This document shows positions 1-4,814 of a DNA stretch of 13,346 bases, in pieces; within the stretch, counting starts at the first letter, position 1; each line of letters starts with the position of its first letter. The notes below the pieces were generated by a model. That model was not told the DNA's origin. It did not search any database and worked only from the letters and a program-made list of their open reading frames with translations. A program made the translations under genes and the position numbers. Source of the DNA: Candidatus Uhrbacteria bacterium RIFOXYB12_FULL_58_10 (GTDB lineage Bacteria > Patescibacteriota > Patescibacteriia > 2-12-FULL-57-11); assembly GCA_943359495.1 (NCBI GenBank), contig CALRHY010000012.1:1-13346 (forward strand), given 5' to 3'.

Positions 1-982
1 CGCGCTGGTTCATGCCGTCGAGAATGTTCCGCAAGTGTGACGGCGTGTGCGGATACCTCGAGGCCTTGAGGGCACTCGAACGCATCTTGGCCAACGCAGC
101 CCCAGACTTGTCGTTCGCCGACACGAGTAGAATCGCCATGATCTCGTGACGGTAGACCACGAGGATCTCCGGCACGAGCGTCACGACGAGGTCGAGCGTC
201 GAGATGTTGCTCCCGCCGCGGTTCTCCGGCCGACCGTGGCTGTCCAAGATCGCACCACCGCCGCCGCAATCGACGAACAGGCAGTGGCAGTGTGCCTCGA
301 GGAACGCGGCGTTGAGCTCCGACTCCCGGATCTCGTGACCCAGGATCTCGGTAGCCCATGCGAAGTCCGCCTTGCGGAGCTTGCCTGACGGAATGAAGAC
401 GATGCGGGGGTTCTCGGCGATTTTCATCGCTTCGCGTCCCTCCTTCGTCCGCGCCAAGTACCGCAGCGCCTTTAGCGCTTCGATGTCCGGGTTGTGGTGG
501 ATGAATATGCGATCCACCACCTGCGTCGGCCGCGTGAACTGCGTCCGGATGTATACCATCCACGTCAGCGGCAGGCGCAGAATGACCGACGCCTCGCGCA
601 ACGCCGCGGCAGTGTCGTGATCGAGCGCATTGAGATGTGACTCGACCTCATCGTCGCCGATCGGTGCGCGCGGCAGATTGTACTCCTGTGAGAGCTCCGG
701 CTTGTCCGAAGTGGTCGTGCCGAGCACCAACGAACTCGTTCGCAGCGCCCGGTGTCCGAGTGCCGGAACGTCCGAAAGGCAATCCTCGAACTCGGCGTCA
801 ACTACGCCCGCTTTGGACGTGGCCCGCTGCCCAGCCGGCGTCACCGTGACCTGGGTGGGAGACGACGGCGCGGAAGCATTGGGCTGAACGCCGTGCCAGA
901 CGCCCGCAGGCTTCGCCGCACGAAGCCCTGCGAAAAACGCGCCACCAAATTGATCGTCTTTACCAGTCTTCTTAGCAGCCAT
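1..982 (-). CDS. Unrecognised protein with degenerate DHH/MYG1-like motifs; C-terminus outside window
   Basis: Open reading frame of 327 codons from ATG at 982-980, with no stop before the left edge. The start is fixed by AAGGAG at 994-989, 6 nt before the ATG. Residues 1 to about 60 are rich in Ser, Thr, Pro and Lys and look disordered. The folded part has an IHHNPDIEALKAL motif (His162, His163, Asp166), a long helical linker, then VDCGGGG (Asp238) and LDSHGRP (Asp247, His249). That order resembles the DHH/MYG1 phosphoesterase superfamily, which has H-x-N-P-D-x-D-A, then D-x-G-G, then DHH. Two usual metal ligands appear changed: Glu168 for Asp, and Ser248 for the first His of DHH. The family link is inference from motifs; the protein could be a divergent hydrolase or a non-catalytic relative. 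It is expressed from its own TTGACA/TATGGT promoter through a leader of about 210 nt. Confidence 0.8.
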   Translation of the reverse strand, partial: MAAKKTGKDDQFGGAFFAGLRAAKPAGVWHGVQPNASAPSSPTQVTVTPAGQRATSKAGVVDAEFEDCLSDVPALGHRALRTSSLVLGTTTSDKPELSQEYNLPRAPIGDDEVESHLNALDHDTAAALREASVILRLPLTWMVYIRTQFTRPTQVVDRIFIHHNPDIEALKALRYLARTKEGREAMKIAENPRIVFIPSGKLRKADFAWATEILGHEIRESELNAAFLEAHCHCLFVDCGGGGAILDSHGRPENRGGSNISTLDLVVTLVPEILVVYRHEIMAILLVSANDKSGAALAKMRSSALKASRYPHTPSHLRNILDGMNQR

Positions 983-996
983 GACTCACTCCTTGG

Positions 997-1016
997 AAAA
1001 AGCCCTTGTAGAGGGC
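997..1016 (-). promoter_or_regulatory. Small hairpin with T-run just before the SD (possible attenuator)
   Basis: On the minus strand GCCCT-CTACA-AGGGC is followed by TTTTT, and the AAGGAG SD begins two bases later. The stem has only 5 bp, so it is weak as a terminator. Its position between the leader and the SD would suit attenuation or SD masking. Inference only. Confidence 0.25.
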
Positions 1017-1053
1017 GGGTGGAATTGGCAGACCGGAGCACCATGCCCCGAAT

Positions 1054-1149
1054 CTAGAATCTTTCTGCTGCCCCTATGAAGAGCAACGCCAAAGAAACAG
1101 CAAAACACGGTATTGCCACTTCTTCGGCGTGCCCTTCCGGGCTCGCCAT
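1054..1149 (-). CDS. Possible 31-residue leader ORF with hydrophobic C-terminal half
   Basis: Within the 5' leader of the left-edge gene, an ATG at 1149-1147 opens 31 codons ending at TAG (1056-1054). The product starts MASPEGHAEEV and continues with a hydrophobic stretch (IPCFAVSLALLFIGAA), so it could be a leader peptide or a tiny membrane protein. There is no SD in front of it, and ORFs this short arise by chance. It also overlaps the GNRA-capped hairpin at 1126-1147. Listed because it is the only sizeable ORF in the leader in the sense direction. Confidence 0.15.
   Translation of the reverse strand: MASPEGHAEEVAIPCFAVSLALLFIGAAERF
1126..1147 (-). promoter_or_regulatory. GNRA-capped hairpin in 5' leader
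   Basis: On the minus strand GGCG-A-GCCC-GGAA-GGGC-A-CGCC forms two 4-bp GC helices separated by a single A/A mismatch and closed by a GGAA (GNRA-type) tetraloop. It lies in the long untranslated leader of the left-edge gene. Such compact helices are common in structured leaders, but I recognise no known riboswitch class here. Confidence 0.35.
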
Positions 1150-1162
1150 ATGGAAAAGAACG

Positions 1163-1191
1163 CTTTTTTAGAGGGAAATCCACTAAAAAAG
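1163..1191 (-). promoter_or_regulatory. 9-bp inverted repeat at the predicted transcript start (possible operator)
   Basis: CTTTTTTAG at 1163-1171 and CTAAAAAAG at 1183-1191 are exact inverted repeats around an 11-nt spacer. The predicted transcription start for the minus-strand promoter is about 1192, so the repeat covers roughly +1 to +30. It could be a repressor operator or a hairpin at the very 5' end of the mRNA. The arms are A/T-rich, which weakens the case for a stable RNA stem and slightly favours a protein-binding site. Confidence 0.35.
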
Positions 1192-1198
1192 ACCTGGT

Positions 1199-1227
1199 AC
1201 CATAACAGAAAAACAGAGAATTGTCAA
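1199..1227 (-). promoter_or_regulatory. Sigma70-type promoter of the left-edge gene
   Basis: Minus strand: -35 TTGACA (1227-1222, 6/6), 17-nt spacer, -10 TATGGT (1204-1199, 4/6). It points at the gene starting at 982 and gives a leader of about 210 nt. The two hexamers and the spacer length are identical to those at 2448-2420 in front of the neighbouring gene. Confidence 0.7.
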
Positions 1228-1238
1228 GTTTTACAAAC

Positions 1239-1267
1239 AAAAAGAGGGTTTACCGCATGGCTCCCTC
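1239..1267 (-). terminator. Weak intrinsic terminator overlapping a stop codon
   Basis: Minus strand GAGGG (1267-1263), 14-nt loop, CCCTC (1248-1244), then TTTTT (1243-1239). The stem overlaps the TGA stop of the 370-residue gene and sits just before the -35 box of the next promoter. The stem is only 5 bp, so termination is likely partial. Confidence 0.35.
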
Positions 1268-2378
1268 AAAGACCTCCGTTTGGCGGTACGCAGGCTGCTG
1301 CCAGCGCTTCCGCCGAAATTTTCCCGTTTTGGACAGCGGCCCGAAGTGCAATCGACGTCCGCGCATCCATGACCAACCGAATTGCGTGTTCCATCTGTGC
1401 GGTCGTGAGCCCGCTCTCCCGACGGACGTCTGCGTTCCAGTTTTTACAGACATCACCACTCGGTGAGAGGGAAAACACTGGGTATGCTCCCGCTGCATAA
1501 GCATCGCCTGAGTCACAGAGCGCACCTGTCACCTGAGGCATACCCCCTATCCAGAACCGCGCGTCCAATAAACGCAAGGTCGTGGTGATAGCAAGGAGTG
1601 AACCGCAGCGTTGACCATTTGCATCTCGCGGACCAATCACGTCACGAGCGACGATGAGCACGCGGCGTGCGCGGACACTGAACTGGATGACCACGTCAGC
1701 CCCGAGCTCTTTGCGTGCCAAGCGAACACACAATGGCGATTCGCTGTATACCCACAGCACCGAGCACTGGTGGGGCTGAACTAGGATAGACCCATCCGCA
1801 TCACGCCCAACGCCGAGAAAAAGAACATTTTCCTTACGTGCCAACTGAAGATCTTCGCGCGCCCTGGCCTCGCTTTGCGAAGAAAACTTCTCTCCGAACA
1901 AGGCGTTTGCGCAGATTCGCTTGGCCTCTTCGTACCGCTCTGTCTGACCGTAAAGGTCAAAGAGCAGTTGATAAATGGCCCAAGCATCGCAACCAGGATT
2001 TGTGGCATTGCGCGCGCAAGCAATCTTTGCGAGAGCGACAGCTTCGCGAAGGACAGCGCGCCGTTCCGTATCATTCGTACAAGAAAGGAGGCGTCCATAC
2101 AGATACTCCGACAGATGCGGCGAGGTGGCAGCAGACGCCGTGCGGCGCTGCAAACAATCCCAGCGCCTCGTTCGTCCATCGACCACGACGACTCCAGGAA
2201 GCAGGGTTCCGTCGGTGAACCGCGGCACCATATTCCAGGAGGAATGGTTCGGCTCGCGGACGTAAACGAAGTGAACGCAGGCACTATCGATACTGAGCGA
2301 AGGGTCTCCCTCGCATAGGCGGACGTACTCGAGCACGTCCTCAATGCGAAACCGCACATCAAAGACGAGATGTTTCAC
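1266..2378 (-). CDS. Hypothetical protein, 370 residues, with a TPR-like helical middle
   Basis: I do not recognise the family. The frame is open from a TTG at 2384, but the SD AAGGAG (2390-2385) directly abuts that codon. The GTG at 2378-2376 lies 6 nt from the SD and is the likely start, giving 370 residues that begin MKHLVFDVRFRIEDVLEYV. There is no signal peptide or membrane segment, so it is probably cytoplasmic. The centre is helical, including a TPR-like stretch (LYGQTERYEEAKRICANAL), and the last third mixes predicted strands with several Cys residues. It ends in TGA. It shares promoter architecture with the downstream left-edge gene and may be regulated with it. Its codons read more G+C-rich than those of the core genes nearby. 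Function unknown. Confidence 0.75.
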   Translation of the reverse strand: MKHLVFDVRFRIEDVLEYVRLCEGDPSLSIDSACVHFVYVREPNHSSWNMVPRFTDGTLLPGVVVVDGRTRRWDCLQRRTASAATSPHLSEYLYGRLLSCTNDTERRAVLREAVALAKIACARNATNPGCDAWAIYQLLFDLYGQTERYEEAKRICANALFGEKFSSQSEARAREDLQLARKENVLFLGVGRDADGSILVQPHQCSVLWVYSESPLCVRLARKELGADVVIQFSVRARRVLIVARDVIGPRDANGQRCGSLLAITTTLRLLDARFWIGGMPQVTGALCDSGDAYAAGAYPVFSLSPSGDVCKNWNADVRRESGLTTAQMEHAIRLVMDARTSIALRAAVQNGKISAEALAAACVPPNGGL

Positions 2379-2384
2379 GAGCAA

Positions 2385-2390
2385 CTCCTT
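2385..2390 (-). promoter_or_regulatory. SD that places the start at GTG 2378
   Basis: AAGGAG on the minus strand, followed by TTGCTC and then GTG. The in-frame TTG touches the SD with no spacer, while the GTG has the usual 6-nt gap. The SD therefore decides the start codon. Confidence 0.6.
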
Positions 2391-2419
2391 GTCCCGACCG
2401 CCATGGCCAGGAACGCAAC

Positions 2420-2448
2420 ACCATAGCCAAAAAAGGGCTTTTTGTCAA
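2420..2448 (-). promoter_or_regulatory. Sigma70-type promoter of the 370-residue hypothetical gene
   Basis: Minus strand: -35 TTGACA (2448-2443), 17-nt spacer, -10 TATGGT (2425-2420). The predicted start of transcription is near 2413, leaving a leader of about 35 nt. The element lies back-to-back with the plus-strand tRNA-Gly promoter; the two -35 boxes are only 5 nt apart. Confidence 0.7.
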
Positions 2449-2453
2449 CCCTC

Positions 2454-2482
2454 TTGAAGCAAAACACCACCTCTGCTACACT
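2454..2482 (+). promoter_or_regulatory. Promoter of tRNA-Gly
   Basis: TTGAAG (2454-2459), 17-nt spacer, TACACT (2477-2482, 4/6 to TATAAT). Transcription would start near 2489, about 11 nt before the mature tRNA 5' end. Confidence 0.55.
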
Positions 2483-2499
2483 CCTCGCACAAAAGCTGC

Positions 2500-2574
2500 G
2501 CGGGTATCGTATAGCGGCTATTATGCCACCTTGCCAAGGTGGAGATGGGGGTTCAACTCCCCCTACCCGCTCCA
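2500..2574 (+). tRNA. tRNA-Gly (anticodon GCC)
   Basis: Acceptor stem GCGGGTA (2500-2506) pairs with TACCCGC (2564-2570). Anticodon stem CCACC/GGTGG encloses loop TTGCCAA with anticodon GCC at 2533-2535. The T arm is GGGGG-TTCAACT-CCCCC at 2547-2563. The discriminator is T2571 and CCA is encoded at 2572-2574. All arms pair perfectly. The gene stands alone with its own promoter and terminator. Confidence 0.95.
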
Positions 2575-2612
2575 AAGAAAAACACTCCTCGAAAAGAGGA
2601 GTGTTTTTCTTT
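2574..2612. terminator. Perfect 17-bp bidirectional terminator between tRNA-Gly and a convergent gene
   Basis: AAAGAAAAACACTCCTC (2574-2590), loop GAAAA, then the exact complement (2596-2612). The core is GC-containing and is flanked by A-runs on the left and T-runs on the right, so it works in both directions. It ends tRNA-Gly transcription from the left and the AsnRS-like gene (stop at 2621) from the right. The same core, ACACTCCTC/GAGGAGTGT, is reused after tRNA-Leu. Confidence 0.9.
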
Positions 2613-2620
2613 GTCTGACG

Positions 2621-3460
2621 CTAGGCAACCACGCGCTCCAAGGAAGAGATAAGTCGTGTCATCCCAATCCCACCACCAAATCTAGGGAAGAAGGGTAGTG
2701 CAAGAAACGCCTCCAACTCACGTTCCACCCGATCGCGTCCAAAGAGTGAAAAAAGAAGTTCGGCATACTTCCCACCACTGATGCGATAAAAGGAATCGCG
2801 CATTGCTTCAGGATCACTGCTCCGTTCCGCGCTCCCTATGGTTTCCATGCCATCAATAATGACATCTATTTTACAGGCACGACCATCCGCTGTGCGCTTC
2901 ATATTCCAAAAGGGAGAGGTGTGCTCTGGAAAGTATTCAAGGTACGCAGCGCGCCCATACTCTTCAGACATGCGCTTTTCTTCAACGCGACTGATATCGT
3001 CGACCGCATACTTCTGCATGAGCTCTGTGTACGGGACGCGTGGAAATTTCTCGCGCGCACCGTATCCTAAATACTCCAACAACTCACCTTCTAATGCACG
3101 GAGATCGTCAATCGTACCTCGTGATTCAAATTCACACATGGGAAAAATCAAGCAGTGCCTTCCCGGAATAGGATTAGACTCTTGGCGATAACTGGTACTC
3201 ATACAAAAAACGCCCGGAGCATCCGGACGTGTCAACAACTCATACTCAAGCCACATTTGGCCCGTCTGCGGTAACGGCCAACACTGCCCCATGTACTGGA
3301 AGGTCGCAACAGTCGTTGGATCTTCACACGCCGCAAGAATACTCAAACGATCCTGCGTATGCACCTCAAGAAATCCGCGTTCCAAAAAAAAGGTGCGCAG
3401 GAGATTCCCCACCCGACTAAACCCCGGCACGTTCGGCTCGCCGATATAGACGTGGTCCAT
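2621..3460 (-). CDS. AsnRS-like stand-alone class II aminoacyl-tRNA synthetase catalytic domain (possible asparagine synthetase)
   Basis: The 279 residues correspond to a class IIb catalytic domain with no N-terminal OB anticodon-binding domain. Motif 2 is visible as SYRQE (90-94) followed by FPMCEFE (106-112). Motif 3 is GGGIGMTRL (262-270). The stretch YFPEHTSPFW through IGSAERS (176-213) follows the AsnRS pattern 'yP..i.pFY...E.IGGS.RE'. Known stand-alone domains of this size include the archaeal asparagine-synthetase-related protein (AsnRS paralogue) and EpmA; motif 3 also resembles AsnA (GGGIGQSRL). Amide synthesis from aspartate is the best guess, and a macromolecule-modifying ligase is the alternative. 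ATG at 3460 has no SD. A -10 box inside a hairpin lies 23 nt upstream, which would give a very short leader. It converges on tRNA-Gly through a shared terminator. Confidence 0.85.
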   Translation of the reverse strand: MDHVYIGEPNVPGFSRVGNLLRTFFLERGFLEVHTQDRLSILAACEDPTTVATFQYMGQCWPLPQTGQMWLEYELLTRPDAPGVFCMSTSYRQESNPIPGRHCLIFPMCEFESRGTIDDLRALEGELLEYLGYGAREKFPRVPYTELMQKYAVDDISRVEEKRMSEEYGRAAYLEYFPEHTSPFWNMKRTADGRACKIDVIIDGMETIGSAERSSDPEAMRDSFYRISGGKYAELLFSLFGRDRVERELEAFLALPFFPRFGGGIGMTRLISSLERVVA

Positions 3461-3468
3461 ACGATGAT

Positions 3469-3497
3469 AAAAAAACGAGCCCCATTATAGGGCTCGT
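3469..3497 (-). promoter_or_regulatory. Hairpin containing a TATAAT box and followed by T7, just before the AsnRS-like gene
   Basis: Minus strand ACGAGCCC (3497-3490), loop TATAATG (3489-3483), GGGCTCGT (3482-3475), then T continuing to 3469. As DNA, the loop holds a consensus -10 (TATAAT, 3489-3484). As RNA from any upstream transcription, the same sequence is a convincing intrinsic terminator. The ATG follows 8 nt after the T-run. It may block read-through from the tRNA-Leu side while starting the gene's own short-leader transcript. I see no good -35. Confidence 0.55.
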
Positions 3498-3615
3498 GTT
3501 GAATAGCTGTGTGGAAAGAGTAGGCAGACCGTTTGTAGGATTTTCATACCGATAGACAGTATACCGCTACAAAAAATTCTTGCACGCATGCAACGCACAT
3601 CTTTTCCACAGCACA

Positions 3616-3645
3616 AAAACACTCCTCAATGAGAGGAGTGTTTTC
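3616..3645 (-). terminator. Terminator of tRNA-Leu
   Basis: AAAACACTCCTC (3616-3627), loop AATGA, GAGGAGTGTTTT (3633-3644): a 12-bp stem with A/T flanks that can act in both directions. It lies 3 nt beyond the encoded CCA of tRNA-Leu. The core is the same as in the terminator at 2574-2612. Confidence 0.85.
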
Positions 3646-3647
3646 TT

Positions 3648-3734
3648 TGGTGGGCAGGGAGGGACTTGAACCCTCAAGGGATTGCTCCCGCTAGCTCCTA
3701 AGGCTAGTGCGTCTGCCAATTTCGCCACCTGCCC
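3648..3734 (-). tRNA. tRNA-Leu (anticodon UAG)
   Basis: Acceptor stem GGGCAGG (3734-3728) pairs with CCTGCCC (3658-3652). The discriminator is A and CCA is encoded at 3650-3648. The anticodon arm is CTAGC-CTTAGGA-GCTAG, with anticodon TAG at 3700-3698. A long variable arm (class II tRNA) precedes the T arm with TTCAAGT. The 87-nt length is usual for tRNA-Leu. Confidence 0.95.
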
Positions 3735-3757
3735 ATGGTGTGTGCAATCGCCCCCAT

Positions 3758-3786
3758 ATCCTACGGGAGGAAAGGAATGAGGACAA
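3758..3786 (-). promoter_or_regulatory. Promoter of tRNA-Leu
   Basis: Minus strand TTGTCC (3786-3781, 4/6), 17-nt spacer, TAGGAT (3763-3758, 4/6). Transcription would begin near 3751, about 17 nt before the tRNA. Confidence 0.5.
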
Positions 3787-3846
3787 TCCTTTGGCTTGGA
3801 ATAGAAAATAATGACATGCTGCATTCTCTATTCTCACCAAGCATTC

Positions 3847-3875
3847 TTGACACTTTCATGTCTGACTGACACCAT
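3847..3875 (+). promoter_or_regulatory. Possible promoter of the small exported protein gene
   Basis: A perfect -35 TTGACA (3847-3852) is followed after 17 nt by CACCAT (3870-3875), which matches the -10 consensus at only 3 of 6 positions. The leader to the GTG at 3947 would be about 65 nt. It contains the palindrome GGATCGATCC (3909-3918) and a bulged hairpin just before the SD. Moderate to low support. Confidence 0.3.
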
Positions 3876-3946
3876 GCAAAAGCTCTTGAAACACCACGTC
3901 AGGGAGCTGGATCGATCCCCATAACGGGTCGAAGGAGTTCGTCGCT

Positions 3947-4471
3947 GTGTCGATTTTTTACAAGCGATGCTGGGTGACGGTGTTCGTGAGCCTTCTGCTC
4001 TGGACGCACCACACACAAGCCGAACCAATCCTTGCAGCTGGTCTTCTGGGTAGTGCCACAACGCATGTCGGCGCTCCGCCCATGTACGGCGGCTTTGGTG
4101 GCGAAGTCAGCTTGGTGAAATACTTCAGCAGCAAGATGGATGGACTTGGTGTTGGCGGGGTCGCACAGGTACAGAGTGTCGGGCTCGATCACGTTCGAGC
4201 GCAGATCGGACCGCAAGTAAACTACTGGACCTTCGGAAGTGAGTTCTGCCTCTTTGCCGAGCAGAAAAACGCCACGTATGCAACAACGCTTGGGCTGCAT
4301 CTGGCACCGTTTATGTCGATCGGCTTTGCGTCCGCCGCATTCCGCATCGGGATACCTCTCACGACGGTCGGCTCTGGTCCGCGCTATCCCGTAGATCTTG
4401 GGGCCGTTCTGACGCTGAAGGTCGTGATAGATGTGAGTGGTGGGCGCATCTTGTTTTTCTCCACGAAGTAG
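3947..4471 (+). CDS. Small exported protein, possibly a beta-barrel
   Basis: 174 residues starting at GTG, with SD AAGGAG (3932-3937) 9 nt upstream. Residues 1-25 form a clear signal peptide: basic start, hydrophobic core VFVSLLLW, and a TQA/EP cleavage site. The mature part is rich in Gly, Ala, Val and aromatic residues in alternating polar/apolar stretches (for example VSLVKYF, AQVQSVG, PQVNYWTFG, TLGLHLAPF), as in small outer-membrane-type barrels. The family is not recognised. The protein does not end in the terminal aromatic residue usual for barrels inserted by the BAM machinery. If the host is a typical Patescibacterium without an outer membrane, a barrel would be out of place, so a soluble extracellular beta-protein is an equally good reading. 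It is monocistronic, with its own terminator at 4540-4585. Confidence 0.7.
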   Translation: MSIFYKRCWVTVFVSLLLWTHHTQAEPILAAGLLGSATTHVGAPPMYGGFGGEVSLVKYFSSKMDGLGVGGVAQVQSVGLDHVRAQIGPQVNYWTFGSEFCLFAEQKNATYATTLGLHLAPFMSIGFASAAFRIGIPLTTVGSGPRYPVDLGAVLTLKVVIDVSGGRILFFSTK

Positions 4472-4539
4472 CCAAAAAAACCACACGAACCAGACTTTCC
4501 GGACGTGAAGTGGCACATCCTGGCGTTCGGAATGGCATC

Positions 4540-4585
4540 ACCTCGGAGCCGCTGTCACAAGACGGCCGCTATCCGAGGTTTTTTT
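4540..4585 (+). terminator. Intrinsic terminator of the small exported protein gene
   Basis: ACCTCGG (4540-4546) pairs with CCGAGGT (4573-4579) and is followed by an unbroken T-run to 4585. The 26-nt apical part can pair further (GCCG 4548-4551 with CGGC 4563-4566). Confidence 0.8.
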
Positions 4586-4586
4586 A

Positions 4587-4814
4587 TCTCACCAGCCTGA
4601 CATTTTTCAAACAAGCAGATACTCCTAATGTTCTCAAAAATTGAGGACTGCCATCCTTCACAATTCCGTTACGCAAACAGGCAACGTCCGACATTGCACC
4701 TTTTCTCACCAAGACACCCTTGACAAAATTCTGCGACGCGCATAGCGGCGGCATGCGCTATCGTGGAGACATAACAACAGCGCCAGAGAGGGGCGCGCAC
4801 TTTCTTTCATTTGT
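4587..4814. other. Intergenic region upstream of the LTD protein gene
   Basis: No gene is visible from 4472 to 4814 apart from the terminator. A perfect TTGACA at 4720-4725 has no matching -10 at 16-18 nt (TAGCGG at 4743). A TATCGT at 4759-4764 could be a -10 but lacks a -35 at the right distance. The inverted repeats ATAGCG/CGCTAT (4742-4747 and 4756-4761) and GCGCC/GGCGC (4780-4784 and 4792-4796) lie between these and the start codon. The promoter is therefore somewhere in 4720-4770 but is not resolved. Confidence 0.4.

Noticed and set aside
3602..3610. DnaA-box-like TTTTCCACA
   Set aside because: A single copy fitting a loose consensus, with no cluster, AT-rich unwinding region or dnaA/dnaN nearby; not an origin.
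3899..4516. 205-codon minus-strand ORF over the small exported protein
   Set aside because: Antisense to a gene with a signal peptide, SD and terminator; its product has no recognisable features and is rich in Arg, Cys and His as shadows are.
4720..4748. TTGACA as a complete promoter for the LTD gene
   Set aside because: No acceptable -10 at 16-18 nt (TAGCGG); kept only as an unresolved promoter region.
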